From Candidatus Pelagisphaera phototrophica (GTDB taxonomy: Bacteria > Verrucomicrobiota > Verrucomicrobiia > Opitutales > Opitutaceae): a DNA stretch of 64,000 nucleotides. The stretch's first letter is position 1; the number at the start of each line of letters is the position of its first letter. Location: positions 2,418,001 to 2,482,000 of the forward strand of contig NZ_CP076039.1 of the NCBI RefSeq assembly GCF_014529625.1. The letters run 5' to 3'. The notes below the pieces were generated by a model. It was given only the letters and a program-made list of their open reading frames with translations. It was not told where the DNA came from and made no database searches. Below are positions 17,817 through 27,650 of this stretch, one piece after another. A program made the position numbers and the translations under genes.

Positions 17817-19043
17817 CTATTTCTTGGCTTTTTCTGTGGGTGAGCCCGCCTGTCCGTCCTTCAATTTCCTGCCTCGATCGTTTCTAATGAAGAGCCAGCA
17901 ACCAATCCCCTGATAAATAAAATTCGGTATCCAGAAAAGCAAATCGGGCCGATACTGGTGCAGGCCATCCATCCAACTGATCGACATCATCATAATATAA
18001 TATCCCAACGCCAGACCCATCGCCAGAAACAAGTTGGCCGAAGTCTCTTGCCGGGAGCTCCTTATACCTAGCGGAACTCCGATCATAGCAAACGAGATGA
18101 CCGAGAAACCCATAGCAAATTTCTCGTGGAAAGCCATCTTCGCTTTGTGGTAGCGCTCCTCGCCTGCTTCTCGAATTTCCGGATTGCTGGAACTCATCTT
18201 TGCCAGCGCATCCGACTCGACACCTTGCAGCTCTTGGAAGGTCATCCATTTCAGTTTTTTCTGGAAGGTTACCTTCCCGAATATCTCGTCCAGCGGCAGC
18301 ACCAAACTAGTCGTTTCGAAAGACAGCGCAGTGCGGACTTTCCGGAAATCTTCTGGCGCCTCCGGATCACGGGCTTCAAACGACCCCCGGTAGGGAACCA
18401 GCACCAGTGTATTCTGATCTTGATTGTATCGCACCTCCCCGGACTCCGCCCGGATGAACTGCTTGACCCTGTTTTCGTCATCTAACTGCCAAATCCAAAG
18501 GTCGTTGAGCTCATCGCCATTCTTGTCCCCTACATAAATAACGAGACCTGAAAAACCTCTGACAAATGTCTTCTCCTGGATAAAGCTGAGTGGGTTTTTC
18601 TGGATAATCGCCTCTTTCTCCTGTCGGAAGGAAGCCATCGCTCTTGGCCCGTAATAGAAATTCACCACCAAGGAAGCCATCGTTCCCAGTATTGCAAAAA
18701 CAATTACAGAACTCGAGAGCCTGAAAATACTTACCCCGGCCGATCGGAGCGCCGTCACCTCATTCTGAGCGGACAGCCTTCCCATTGTCAGCAGTATCCC
18801 CGTCAAAAGCCCAACTGGCAATGCATATACCAGCAAATCAGGAAAACGCAATTGGATTAACCGTAGGAAAATCGGGATCGTCATATGCCCTTCCGCTAGC
18901 AGATCGAGCATGTCCTTCACCACGGCCCCCATAAGAAGCAAAAACGCGAACATGGCTACCGCACCCATACTCGTCACAAACGCCCCTTTAAAGATATACC
19001 GATGAATCAAGTTCACAGGGCTCGTAGACTTGCGCGAAGGCAA
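17817..19043 (-). CDS. LptF/LptG-family lipopolysaccharide export permease
   Basis: Inner-membrane permease of the LptB2FG transporter that extracts lipopolysaccharide from the inner membrane. It has 408 residues, with three helices at the N-terminus (about 20-120), a large periplasmic domain (about 130-300) and three helices at the C-terminus, the YjgP/YjgQ layout. Diagnostic sequence includes LLVYALPVGLLTGILLTMGRLSAQNEVTAL and the late SFAMIGVPLGIRSSR. It starts at a TTG (19043); a GTG nine codons later is also possible. Only one such gene is visible; the partner LptF or LptG must be elsewhere. It diverges from rlmN. Confidence 0.85.
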   Translation of the reverse strand: MPSRKSTSPVNLIHRYIFKGAFVTSMGAVAMFAFLLLMGAVVKDMLDLLAEGHMTIPIFLRLIQLRFPDLLVYALPVGLLTGILLTMGRLSAQNEVTALRSAGVSIFRLSSSVIVFAILGTMASLVVNFYYGPRAMASFRQEKEAIIQKNPLSFIQEKTFVRGFSGLVIYVGDKNGDELNDLWIWQLDDENRVKQFIRAESGEVRYNQDQNTLVLVPYRGSFEARDPEAPEDFRKVRTALSFETTSLVLPLDEIFGKVTFQKKLKWMTFQELQGVESDALAKMSSSNPEIREAGEERYHKAKMAFHEKFAMGFSVISFAMIGVPLGIRSSRQETSANLFLAMGLALGYYIMMMSISWMDGLHQYRPDLLFWIPNFIYQGIGCWLFIRNDRGRKLKDGQAGSPTEKAKK

Positions 19044-19139
19044 ACTTGTTCAAGCAATAAGTCCGAAAGGAACCTGATAGGTAGAGCTAGACAAATTTGA
19101 TTCATTGAAACATCTATTCTACAGCTCGCAGCCAGTGCC

Positions 19140-20240
19140 ATGAAATACGTTCCTGAAAAACAGCCCATCTACGGCCAAAGCCTTGATTCCCTTCAGAATC
19201 GCTTTGCTGAAATCGGTGAACCGCGATTCCGGGCAAAACAAGTGCTGGACTGGCTTTACAAAAAGCGAGCTCGATCCTGGGAGGAAATGAGCAACCTGCC
19301 CCAGCCCCTGCGAAACCGTCTGAAACAGGAATTCGAAATTGCTCCCACCAAGCGAATCTTAGCCAAAGAGTCCTCGGACGAGACCGAAAAACTCCTCTTG
19401 GAAATGGGCGACCGCTCCCTCGTGGAAACCGTTGTCATCCGAGCCCCACAGATTGGTGTCGGCCAGAAGAACTCACGCAAAACCATCTGTATTTCGACTC
19501 AAGTCGGCTGTGCCTACGGCTGCCGCTTCTGCGCCTCGGGACTGGCCGGATGGAAGCGCGACCTCAGCGTCGGTGAGATTGTATCCCAGCTCATCCACGT
19601 CTGCCACCTCGAGGACGAAACGACCCAAAGAGCCCGCGAGGAAATCGCCTCGTTCGACAATATTGTAGTGATGGGAATGGGAGAGCCCATGGCCAATTAC
19701 GAGAACCTCCTGCCTGCCCTTCGCATACTCAATGCCCCTTGGGGTCTAAATTTCGGGGCGCGACGCATCACGATCTCCACCTCTGGCATCGTTCCCAAGA
19801 TCCTCAAGCTTACCAACGAACCAGAGCAATTTCGGCTCGCCGTTAGCCTTCACGGAGCAACCAACGACGTCCGGGAACAAATCATGCCGATCAACAAGCG
19901 CTATCCACTCGAGGAACTCATTCCCGCTATCGAACGATATGCTTCAACGAAAGGACGTATGGTCACTCTGGAGTTCATTCTAATAGAAAAAATCAACGAC
20001 ACCTTCGAACAGGCGGAGGCACTCAGCAAAATCGCCCTGAAACTAAACGCCCACGTAAACCTCATACCCTACAACACCGTCCCCGGTCTTGACTGGAAAA
20101 GACCTAGCCTAACTCGCCAAGATAGCTTCTACGAACGACTCAAGCGCAAAGGCGTCAGCACCACCATCCGAAGGGAGAAAGGTCATGATATCGCGGCAGC
20201 CTGCGGACAACTGAAGCTCAAGTCCAAGCAGTCGTCCTAA
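19140..20240 (+). CDS. rlmN: Dual-specificity RNA methyltransferase RlmN (radical SAM)
   Basis: Adds a methyl group to C2 of A2503 in 23S rRNA and of A37 in some tRNAs. It is 366 residues long. The radical-SAM cluster motif is C124-x3-C128-x2-C131, followed by ASGLAGWKRDLSVGEI, the MGMGEPMANYENL signature and the ARRITISTSGIVPKI segment. The C-terminal AACGQL holds the second catalytic cysteine; the first corresponds to the one in the family's central loop. Monocistronic, divergent from the Lpt permease with 96 bases between. Confidence 0.95.
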   Translation: MKYVPEKQPIYGQSLDSLQNRFAEIGEPRFRAKQVLDWLYKKRARSWEEMSNLPQPLRNRLKQEFEIAPTKRILAKESSDETEKLLLEMGDRSLVETVVIRAPQIGVGQKNSRKTICISTQVGCAYGCRFCASGLAGWKRDLSVGEIVSQLIHVCHLEDETTQRAREEIASFDNIVVMGMGEPMANYENLLPALRILNAPWGLNFGARRITISTSGIVPKILKLTNEPEQFRLAVSLHGATNDVREQIMPINKRYPLEELIPAIERYASTKGRMVTLEFILIEKINDTFEQAEALSKIALKLNAHVNLIPYNTVPGLDWKRPSLTRQDSFYERLKRKGVSTTIRREKGHDIAAACGQLKLKSKQSS

Positions 20241-20312
20241 ACGAGAACTGCCTTTCTTATCCCAAGACGCTGGAACTCACAGAATTTTAGGATTGCGTTC
20301 GGCTTTTTTACA

Positions 20313-20338
20313 TATCAACAAATCATTATACGTTGATA
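20313..20338. promoter_or_regulatory. Inverted repeat just upstream of metF
   Basis: TATCAAC (20313-20319) and GTTGATA (20332-20338) form a perfect 7-bp inverted repeat with a 12-base spacer, ending four bases before the metF ATG. Its position over the ribosome-binding zone suits a repressor operator. I infer control by a methionine-cycle regulator; the regulator is not in the window. Confidence 0.45.
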
Positions 20339-20341
20339 GCT

Positions 20342-21223
20342 ATGTCTAAACAACAGACAATCTCAGAACTCTTGTCGATTGGAAGGCCCCTACTTTCAGT
20401 CGAATTCTTTCCGCCTAAGTCTGAGGAATCCATCGAGCCACTCGTTGGAGCTGGCAAGCGAATATCCACCTGCAGTCCGGATTTCGTCTCCGTCACGTAC
20501 GGCGCAGGTGGCAGCACTCGAGACCTGTCGGCCACGGTTAGCAAGCGAATGAAGGATGAGGTGGGCCTCAACGTAATGCCCCACTTGACTTGCGTGGGAT
20601 CGACCCAAGAGGAACTCGGAGAGATCGTCGACGACTTCTATGCCGAAGGATACCGAAACATCATGGCTCTGCGAGGCGATCCCCCTCATGGCCAGTCTGA
20701 CTTTCAGGTCACCCAAGGAGGTTTCAAATACGCATCCGATCTAGTGGCTTTCATCAAGGATCGCCATCCTGATATTTGCCTCGGGATAGCCAGCTACCCA
20801 GAAAAGCATCCTGAAGCGGTTTCGCTTGACGCGGATCTAGACGCCCTGAGGATCAAGGCCAATGCGGGAGGCTCATTTATAACGACGCAGCTCTTCTTCG
20901 AAAACGCAGCGTATTTTGAATACATTGACCAAGTTCGCGCCCGGGGAATTGAGCTTCCCGTTTTTCCGGGAATCATGCCTGTTCTTGCACTTAAACAGAT
21001 TAAGCGAATCACCCAGCTTTGCCATTCCGAGCTTCCTGCAGAACTGGAAGCGAAACTGAGCGCGGTGGAATCCGACCCCGAAGCCGTCAGAAGAGTCGGT
21101 GTTGAATGGGCAATGCGTCAGGTGGAAGAGCTGATTGAAAAGGGCGCTCCCGGAGTGCACATATATGCCTTAAATAAGGCGAAGTCCGCGATCGAGATTA
21201 TCAACGCGGCAAGAAACGCTTAG
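20342..21223 (+). CDS. metF: 5,10-methylenetetrahydrofolate reductase
   Basis: Reduces 5,10-methylenetetrahydrofolate to 5-methyltetrahydrofolate for methionine synthesis, using FAD. I take the ATG at 20342; a TTG three codons upstream is also in frame. The protein has 293 residues and a TIM barrel with SVEFFPPKSEE near the N-terminus, the family's SVTYGAGGSTRD, HLTCVG, NIMALRGDPP, the long substrate loop GGSFITTQLFF and FPGIMPV. A palindrome overlaps the start region. The end lies 18 bases from the convergent SUI1 gene. Confidence 0.95.
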   Translation: MSKQQTISELLSIGRPLLSVEFFPPKSEESIEPLVGAGKRISTCSPDFVSVTYGAGGSTRDLSATVSKRMKDEVGLNVMPHLTCVGSTQEELGEIVDDFYAEGYRNIMALRGDPPHGQSDFQVTQGGFKYASDLVAFIKDRHPDICLGIASYPEKHPEAVSLDADLDALRIKANAGGSFITTQLFFENAAYFEYIDQVRARGIELPVFPGIMPVLALKQIKRITQLCHSELPAELEAKLSAVESDPEAVRRVGVEWAMRQVEELIEKGAPGVHIYALNKAKSAIEIINAARNA

Positions 21224-21241
21224 AGCTCTACAGCCCGTTTC

Positions 21242-21652
21242 TCAACCTCCAGCGAACACGACCCGAAAACCGGCGGACTCCAGAATGTCTCGCATCTCCT
21301 CTCGCTTATCTCCTTGGATCTCTATGGCACCGTTCTTCAGGGTGCCCCCAACACCGCAGCGTTTTTGCATGGTCTTCTTGAGGAAGTTCTTTTCCTCGAC
21401 TGAAATTCCCAAGAAATTCTTGGCGATCGTTGACCAACCGCCACTCCCCGCCGAACGTTGCCGCACCACGTCTACTCGACCTCGCCTCTTCTTCTTCTTT
21501 TGCTCGCTCGGCTCTTGAGTCTTTTCGACTTCAAATGGGTCCGAAGGAACGGAGTTTTCCGGAAGCCCAATCGAATCCAACACCCCAAAGGGACTCACAT
21601 TCAGTTCGTTGCTCGAACCTTCTACCGCGATCTTTTTGCTCTTCTTACCCAT
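21242..21652 (-). CDS. SUI1/eIF1-family translation factor (YciH-like)
   Basis: 136 residues. The first 65 are a polar, low-complexity tail with a basic KKKKRRGR stretch; residues 65-136 are the SUI1 fold, with KKTMQKRCGVGGTLKNGAIEIQGD, the RNA-binding core of the family. Bacterial SUI1 proteins bind the small ribosomal subunit and influence start-codon selection; their role in bacteria is still unsettled. The small helical gene upstream (21669) is 16 bases away and probably shares the transcript. Confidence 0.88.
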   Translation of the reverse strand: MGKKSKKIAVEGSSNELNVSPFGVLDSIGLPENSVPSDPFEVEKTQEPSEQKKKKRRGRVDVVRQRSAGSGGWSTIAKNFLGISVEEKNFLKKTMQKRCGVGGTLKNGAIEIQGDKREEMRDILESAGFRVVFAGG

Positions 21653-21668
21653 CGAGTTCTACTAGATT

Positions 21669-21899
21669 CTACTTTCCGCAAATACCTTTCGGGATTCCGT
21701 CCTTCCCTTCCAGGTACATTTGAGCCTTTTCGTAACTCCTCCTAGAAAGATAGTGCACGAGCTCCGGATCCAGTTCGCTGCGGTGCAAGCCCATCAATTC
21801 GTCCAAAGTCCTCAAACTGCCGGTTATGGCACTCGCATCGGAGTTCTTTATCCCCTTCTGAAATGATGACAGCGTTTCCTTTAGCCTCTCTTCGATCAT
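21669..21899 (-). CDS. Small helical protein of unknown function
   Basis: A 76-residue, mostly alpha-helical, soluble protein (MIEERLKETLSSFQKGIKNS, later RSYEKAQMYLEGKDGIPKG). It has codon use like its neighbours, is spaced 16 bases before the SUI1 gene, and starts just after the divergent sucA promoter region. I recognise no family. The likely stop-start spacing and amphipathic helices support a real gene. Confidence 0.6.
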   Translation of the reverse strand: MIEERLKETLSSFQKGIKNSDASAITGSLRTLDELMGLHRSELDPELVHYLSRRSYEKAQMYLEGKDGIPKGICGK

Positions 21900-22026
21900 G
21901 TCCCCCTAAAATTCAATTAGTAATACCAATGGAAACCTTCCTGGCTATTCTTTTTCGATCATCGAGGTTCTAAACCGAATGAATCGGAAAATAACTGATA
22001 TATTCAACACAGTTAGTCTTGCTGCA

Positions 22027-22040
22027 CAAGAAGCTTCTTG
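22027..22040. promoter_or_regulatory. 14-bp perfect palindrome upstream of sucA
   Basis: CAAGAAGCTTCTTG reads the same on both strands and lies 69 bases upstream of the sucA ATG in the 209-base divergent region. It could be an operator; no regulator is identified. Confidence 0.35.
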
Positions 22041-22108
22041 CGAACGTCTAACCTAAATTTTACTGAAGCTGTGAAAAATACAAACCGCTTTTCCGCGAAT
22101 AAATTCAA

Positions 22109-24841
22109 ATGGTAACGATCGCATCGCGCTCCAACGCCGACCTCATAGAATCCTACTATGAAAAATGGAAAAGCGACCCACGCTCCGTCGAGCCTCAGTG
22201 GGACGCATTCTTTGAGGGCTTTGAGCTAGCGCAAAAGCTCCCGCCCAAGTCAAAGGCTCAAGGTCAAGACTCCGAAAAGGCCTCGAAGCAGATGAATGTT
22301 TCGAGCCTCATCTACGGCTATCGAAGTCTGGGGCATTCCCAGGCAAACCTGGATCCGCTGTCCGGCCCACCCCCGAACAATCCCAATCTGGAACTTTCGG
22401 AATTCGGATTGTCCGAGAGCGATCTCGACCAAGAGTTTGACTCCGGACACTTTCTCGAAAGTCAGAACATCAAGCTTCGTGGCTTAATCGAAGCCCTTCG
22501 TAAGACCTACTGTTCCACGATTGGTTACGAGTATATTCATATCCAGAATCGCGAAGCGAGGCGATGGATCCAACAGAAGATCGAGCCCCTTCAAGGAAAG
22601 ATTAACTTCTCCGAAAAAGTAAAGAATCGCATATTGAGAAAGATTTTTGCGGCGGAGGAGTTCGAACGATTCTTGCATACTCGCTACTCAGGGCAAAAGC
22701 GATTTTCCCTTGAAGGCGGCGAAACCCTGATTCCCTGCCTCGACAATGCCCTTGAACAATGCGGGCGACTTGGAATTAAGGAAGTCGTCATGGGAATGGC
22801 CCACCGTGGTCGTCTCAACGTCCTGGCCAATACGCTGAAAAAGTCGTACGACTTCATTTTCGAGGAGTTTGGCGATACCTATGTCCCCAACACGGTCGCC
22901 GGGGACGGCGATGTGAAATATCACCTGGGCTACGACAACGTAATTGAAACCAAGGAGGGGCACAGAGTCGAGATGCGCCTTGCTTCCAATCCATCTCATT
23001 TGGAAGCCGTCAACCCCATTGTCCAAGGCAAAGCGCGGGCCCGTCAAAGGAAGCGCAATGACACCGAACGAAAAAAGGTCCTGCCTATTCTAATACATGG
23101 CGATGCCGCCTTTGCCGGGCAGGGAATGGTCGCGGAAGTTCTAAATTTCTCCCAGCTACCCGGGTACCGGACCGGCGGCACTTTACACATCGTCGTAAAT
23201 AATCAGATCGGCTTCACTACCACTCCCAAGGAAGCACGTTCGACCAACTACTGCACCGACATTGCAAAGATGATCGAAGCTCCCATTTTCCACGTCAATG
23301 GGGATGATCCACAAGCCGTCGTATTTGCAACCCTCCTCGCCATAGAATATCGTCAGGAATTCCAGAGAGACGTTGTTATCGACCTTTATTGCTACCGAAA
23401 GCATGGTCATAATGAAGCGGACGAGCCCGCTTTCACCAGTCCCGAGCTATACGACCGCATCGCAAAACATCCTCGGATTAGTGATATTCTTTCCAAGAGC
23501 TTGATTAATGAAGGCACTTTCACTCAGGAAAAAATTGATTCAATCCGCCGTGAGTATGAAGCATCTCTCGAGCAATCACTGGAACGAGTCAAAAAAGCCA
23601 ATGAGCAAAGGCATCATGGTGGCAATCCATTCGCCGGCTCCACCGCGGTATTTCAAGAACGGTTTTCATTTAGCCCAACTGAGACGAAAGTTAGTAAAGT
23701 AACTTTGGATACAGTTGTATCCGGACTGACAAGGATTCCTAACTCGGCAAACTTTAACAAGAAGATTCAACGCTTTCTCTCCAACCGCCGCAAAGCATAC
23801 GACAATCGAGCTGGCATCGACTGGTCCTTCGCGGAAGCCCTCGCATTCGGCACCCTCCTCCTTGAAGGAACTCCCGTGAGGCTGTCCGGCCAGGACAGCG
23901 AACGGGGCACCTTTAGTCAACGACACGCCGTCCTACACGACGAGAAAACCAGCGACCGACATGTACCCCTCCTGAATTTGTCGGAAGATCAGGCCCAATT
24001 TTGCGTCTACAACTCTCTTCTTTCTGAAGCGGGTGTTCTGGGGTTCGATTTTGGATACTCGATCGACTACCCGAAGATGCTCTGCATTTGGGAAGCCCAA
24101 TTTGGCGACTTCGTAAATGGGGCCCAGGTCATCATCGATCAGTTTATCATTTCGAGCGAATCAAAGTGGGGACGACTAAGCGGGATTGTTATGCTGCTCC
24201 CTCACGGGTACGAAGGACAAGGTCCTGAGCACTCCTCTGCCCGTCTCGAACGCTTTCTCCAATCCTGCGCGGAGGAAAACATCCAAGTCGCTAATCTCAC
24301 AAAACCTGCCCAGTACTTTCACATTCTCCGGCGCCAGATTATGCGAAAACTCAGAAAGCCGCTCGTCATTATGGCTCCCAAGTCACTCCTTCGACACAAG
24401 GAAGCCGTATCCAGTTGGGAGGAATTGGAACAGGGGGCATTCAATGAAATACTTGATGACGAAATCGAGGACGCCAATGCCATCGAAAAACTTATTCTTT
24501 GCTCCGGAAAAGTTTACTACGACTTGATCGGATACCGAACGAGCAATAAAGTCTCTAATACCGCCATCATCAGAATCGAGCAACTGTACCCATTACATAG
24601 TGACAAACTAAAGGAAATCGTTTCCCGGTATGAGAAGGTCGATTCCATCACTTGGTGCCAGGAAGAGTCCCAGAACATGGGAGCATGGTCGTACATCGCC
24701 CCGCTTCTCGAGAACCTGCTGGGGAGAAAACCACGATATGCTGGAAGGGATTCCAGCGCCAGCCCTGCAGTAGGCACCATGTCGCTACATAAGAGTGAAC
24801 TGGAGACGTTTCTCCACGTTGCCTTTTACTCAAAAGCCTAG
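22109..24841 (+). CDS. sucA: 2-oxoglutarate dehydrogenase E1 component
   Basis: Thiamine-diphosphate-dependent decarboxylase of the TCA-cycle 2-oxoglutarate dehydrogenase complex, 910 residues. The N-terminal segment [23 protein letters not shown] matches the region known to bind the partner subunits. The thiamine-diphosphate domain has [13 protein letters not shown], the [18 protein letters not shown] motif with its NNQIGFTT partner, and the second half carries LNPLHE-type core sequence such as [25 protein letters not shown]. It is followed after 65 bases by sucB. No lpd (E3) gene is present, so E3 must come from elsewhere. Confidence 0.97.
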   Translation: MVTIASRSNADLIESYYEKWKSDPRSVEPQWDAFFEGFELAQKLPPKSKAQGQDSEKASKQMNVSSLIYGYRSLGHSQANLDPLSGPPPNNPNLELSEFGLSESDLDQEFDSGHFLESQNIKLRGLIEALRKTYCSTIGYEYIHIQNREARRWIQQKIEPLQGKINFSEKVKNRILRKIFAAEEFERFLHTRYSGQKRFSLEGGETLIPCLDNALEQCGRLGIKEVVMGMAHRGRLNVLANTLKKSYDFIFEEFGDTYVPNTVAGDGDVKYHLGYDNVIETKEGHRVEMRLASNPSHLEAVNPIVQGKARARQRKRNDTERKKVLPILIHGDAAFAGQGMVAEVLNFSQLPGYRTGGTLHIVVNNQIGFTTTPKEARSTNYCTDIAKMIEAPIFHVNGDDPQAVVFATLLAIEYRQEFQRDVVIDLYCYRKHGHNEADEPAFTSPELYDRIAKHPRISDILSKSLINEGTFTQEKIDSIRREYEASLEQSLERVKKANEQRHHGGNPFAGSTAVFQERFSFSPTETKVSKVTLDTVVSGLTRIPNSANFNKKIQRFLSNRRKAYDNRAGIDWSFAEALAFGTLLLEGTPVRLSGQDSERGTFSQRHAVLHDEKTSDRHVPLLNLSEDQAQFCVYNSLLSEAGVLGFDFGYSIDYPKMLCIWEAQFGDFVNGAQVIIDQFIISSESKWGRLSGIVMLLPHGYEGQGPEHSSARLERFLQSCAEENIQVANLTKPAQYFHILRRQIMRKLRKPLVIMAPKSLLRHKEAVSSWEELEQGAFNEILDDEIEDANAIEKLILCSGKVYYDLIGYRTSNKVSNTAIIRIEQLYPLHSDKLKEIVSRYEKVDSITWCQEESQNMGAWSYIAPLLENLLGRKPRYAGRDSSASPAVGTMSLHKSELETFLHVAFYSKA

Positions 24842-24906
24842 TCTCGCAATACCTACAACAAATTTTACGTGACCAACTTTTTACCAAGACTGATTTCAAG
24901 AAACAC

Positions 24907-26028
24907 ATGGCAACCGAAATAAAAGTACCTACTCTCGGCGAGTCTATCACCAGCGGGATCATTGCAGCCTGGCATGTTAAGGAGGGTGACTACGTCGAAA
25001 AGGACCAGGTCATTTACGAGCTGGAAACGGACAAGATCACGTCTGAAGGACTCGCCGAAGTTTCAGGTGTCATTTCACTCAAAGCAGAAGAAGGGGATGA
25101 AGTAGACATCGGTCAAACCGTAGCGAAGATCGACGAATCCGCTTCGGCTCCGGAGAAGGAAGACGCCCCCGCGGAACCCGAACCGGCACCCGGTGTGGAA
25201 GAAAGGGCGCAAGTTCCCGAAGCGAAAACGCCAGTTCCTGTTTACGAAAAGCCTAGCTCGAAGCCGGAGACAGCCGCTAAACCCAAACCAGCAGCTCCCG
25301 CAAAGTCCCAGCCTGTCTCGGATAAATCTGGTCGAACCACCCGCAAACGCCTCTCTCCCTTAAGGAAGAAGATCGCCGAGCGACTGGTCAACGCCCAGCA
25401 GGAAACGGCCATGTTGACGACTTTCAACGAGGTTGATCTCTCCGCCATCAAGGCCCTCAGAGCGAAACACCAGGAGTCTTTTACCGAAGTCCACGGAGTG
25501 AAGCTAGGGTTTATGTCTTTTTTTGTCAAAGCAGCCGTTCGAGCGCTCCAGCAAACCCCGGCCATCAATGCTATGATAGACGGTGAGGAGATCGTCGAGA
25601 ATCACTACTACGACATCGGAATCGCCGTATCCACAGAAAAGGGACTTATCGTGCCAGTTGTGCGTGACTGCGAATCACTATCCCTAGCCAACATCGAAAA
25701 AGAGATCCGCAACTATGCAGAAAAGGCCCGTGCCGGAAAGATCGCCTTCGAGGATATCCAAGGAGGCGTCTTTACCATTACCAACGGAGGCGTTTTTGGT
25801 TCCCTTCTCTCAACACCGATTCTAAACTCACCCCAGAGTGCCATCCTTGGTATGCACACCATTCAGGATCGACCCGTTGCAGTTGACGGACAAGTGGTCA
25901 TTCGCCCAATGATGTATTTAGCGCTATCCTATGACCATAGGATCATCGATGGAAAAGAGGCGGTGACCTTTCTGATCAAAATGAAAGAGATCCTGGAAAA
26001 TCCGCTTCATCTCCTCTTGGAATTGTAG
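24907..26028 (+). CDS. sucB: Dihydrolipoyllysine succinyltransferase (E2 of 2-oxoglutarate dehydrogenase)
   Basis: Core subunit that carries the succinyl group on a lipoyl arm, 373 residues. The lipoyl domain (1-75) has the modified lysine K43 in ETDKITSE. Residues 77-145 are an Ala/Pro/Glu/Lys linker. The catalytic domain (about 145-373) opens with [15 protein letters not shown] and ends with [15 protein letters not shown], which holds the catalytic His and Asp. The peripheral subunit-binding domain that normally lies between linker and catalytic domain is not there, as in animal E2o. E3 binding therefore probably goes through another subunit. Confidence 0.95.
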   Translation: MATEIKVPTLGESITSGIIAAWHVKEGDYVEKDQVIYELETDKITSEGLAEVSGVISLKAEEGDEVDIGQTVAKIDESASAPEKEDAPAEPEPAPGVEERAQVPEAKTPVPVYEKPSSKPETAAKPKPAAPAKSQPVSDKSGRTTRKRLSPLRKKIAERLVNAQQETAMLTTFNEVDLSAIKALRAKHQESFTEVHGVKLGFMSFFVKAAVRALQQTPAINAMIDGEEIVENHYYDIGIAVSTEKGLIVPVVRDCESLSLANIEKEIRNYAEKARAGKIAFEDIQGGVFTITNGGVFGSLLSTPILNSPQSAILGMHTIQDRPVAVDGQVVIRPMMYLALSYDHRIIDGKEAVTFLIKMKEILENPLHLLLEL

Positions 26029-26054
26029 CTCCATCATCAGAACCCCTCGTATTC

Positions 26055-26753
26055 GTGAAAAGCCCTCTCGTACTCCTCGCAGCGTTTGCCATGTTAGGCT
26101 CAAGTTGCACACAGAAAGGATCTCATCTATTTATACTGTCAGGCCAGTCCAACATGGCGGGTCTTGATCCAGACATTTCCTTCATCCCAGCAGTATCACA
26201 AAAATTCGGTGCGGAAAACGTGATCGTCGTCAAGGACGCTCTTGGCGGACAACCGATACGGCGGTGGCACAAGGATTGGTCACTCAGGGAAAATGATGAC
26301 CCCAAACAGATTGGCGACCTGTACGACCAACTCTTATCGAAAGTCCAACCCGCCTACGAAGGGAAGAAGGTTCAAACCGTCACATTCCTTTGGATGCAAG
26401 GTGAGAGAGATGCACGAGAGGGCCTCGCGGATCGGTATATCGACAGCTTCGAGGGAATCATAACACAACTCCAGGGGGACCTCCGACGCAAGGATATCAA
26501 TATTATCATGGGTCGCCTAAGCGATTTCGACATGGAAAATAAAACCTATCCGCATTGGACTCGAATAAGAGATCTTCAAGTCGCATTTGCTGATTCCAAA
26601 CCGAATACCGCCTGGGTAGACACGGACGACCTAAATACTGGCCTAAACAAGCAGGGAAATCAAATAAAGGATGATTTGCACTATTCCGTATCCGGGTACA
26701 AATTGTTCGGCGAAAGACTAGCCGAAAAAGCCATCCAATTGATCGAAAAGTAG
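26055..26753 (+). CDS. Secreted lipoprotein, SASA/SGNH-type carbohydrate esterase
   Basis: A 232-residue lipoprotein starting at a GTG, with a lipobox (LGSSC, Cys18). The mature protein shows the SGNH/sialate-O-acetylesterase-like pattern: FILSGQSNMAG with the candidate nucleophile Ser32, the WMQGERDA block, and a C-terminal DDLHYSVSGY that supplies the Asp-x-x-His pair. Relatives remove acetyl groups from sialic acids or plant and algal glycans. It follows sucB by 26 bases but has no metabolic link to it. Confidence 0.8.
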   Translation: MKSPLVLLAAFAMLGSSCTQKGSHLFILSGQSNMAGLDPDISFIPAVSQKFGAENVIVVKDALGGQPIRRWHKDWSLRENDDPKQIGDLYDQLLSKVQPAYEGKKVQTVTFLWMQGERDAREGLADRYIDSFEGIITQLQGDLRRKDINIIMGRLSDFDMENKTYPHWTRIRDLQVAFADSKPNTAWVDTDDLNTGLNKQGNQIKDDLHYSVSGYKLFGERLAEKAIQLIEK

Positions 26754-26782
26754 TTCCACAGTGCATCGGGGTTACTAATCGT

Positions 26783-27267
26783 ATGCTCGAGAACAATACA
26801 TTCAACGCGACCTGGGGAAAGTCTCTGAAAGTCACTACTCTTTTGACCTGTTTCCTCTTTCCAGCTGTCTTTTCGTTCGGAGCCTGTATGAGTCAAAAAA
26901 TGTGGGCCAAATGGAAAACAGCGATGGTTCTACTGCCCTTTGTCACTACTGCGATTTCTGCTCTTTTCAGTATCCGCAATTACCGACTTCAGGAGAACCA
27001 ACTCATTATCCAGAGACTGGGTTGGCAGACAACTATCGAAATAGGGGACCTCAACTCGGTGGAGGCGAACCCGGATGCGATGTGCAAATCGATTCGGTTC
27101 TTTGGCAATGGTGGCCTATTCAGGAACAAGCTTCTTGGAAGGTACCGCGCATTCGCCACTATTCCCGGAACTCTGTCGTACTCAGATTTCCCAATCGGAC
27201 AATCGTCGTCACACCGGAAGACCCTGAGAGTTTCGAGGAGATGATCGACCAGAGAAAGAAATCCTAA
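26783..27267 (+). pseudogene. Bacterial PH-domain membrane protein disrupted by a one-base frameshift
   Basis: The frame from 26783 encodes two membrane helices (TTLLTCFLFPAVFSFG, then KTAMVLLPFVTTAISALF) and a PH-like domain (IEIGDLNSVEA, FFGNGGLFRNKLLGRYRAFAT). After codon 27164 the frame loses similarity, but the -1 frame from 27166 gives the expected ending RNSVVLRFPNRTIVVTPEDPESFEEMI, the typical finish of bPH_5 proteins. One C missing in the CCC at 27164-27166 explains both halves. The joined protein would be about 162 residues. It is either a true inactivating deletion or a sequencing error; there is no slippery heptamer for programmed frameshifting. Confidence 0.75.
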
Positions 27268-27324
27268 CTTCAGTCGAACCAACTAACGATCTTGCCGCAT
27301 GGTCTTCCGACTCGCCTATTTGCA

Positions 27325-27567
27325 GTGATCGAAAAATACCTAAGCCTGTTTTTTGCCCTAGGAGCCGCCAGCCTGGTTCTGTTCCTAGGATTCGTCGTTA
27401 TCATTCCAATAATCCTTTCCCAGCTTCCCACTAACTATTTTGTTCGAGCCACTAAGTCATTTCGGGAACTAAACCCGCTCCACATGATATTGAGAGCTCT
27501 GAAAAACCTGCTTGGATTGCTCTTCCTCATTTCCGGTCTGGACGACCTTTCCCTAATAGGAAATTAG
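27325..27567 (+). pseudogene. Truncated PGPGW-type membrane protein
   Basis: The frame can start at a TTG (27292) or the GTG at 27325. It has a membrane helix (FFALGAASLVLFLGFVVIIP), the LPTNYFVRATKSF stretch and the beginning of a second helix (ILRALKNLLGLLFLISGL), in the order seen in PGPGW-type membrane proteins. It then ends with DDLSLIGN, where relatives continue with a PGQG turn and a third helix. So about 40-60 C-terminal residues are missing. It could also be a short variant still in use. It follows the frameshifted PH gene by 57 bases. Confidence 0.45.
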
Positions 27568-27650
27568 ATGTTTAAGGTCGCTCTCCGTAGTTAAGAGAAA
27601 CACCGGACTTTGCCGTTTTCCAGGGGTCTTTTGAAGTTTAAATCTCAAAA

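Noticed and set aside
27164-27166. Programmed -1 frameshift in the PH-domain gene
   Set aside because: There is no X-XXY-YYZ slippery heptamer or following hairpin; a one-base deletion is simpler.
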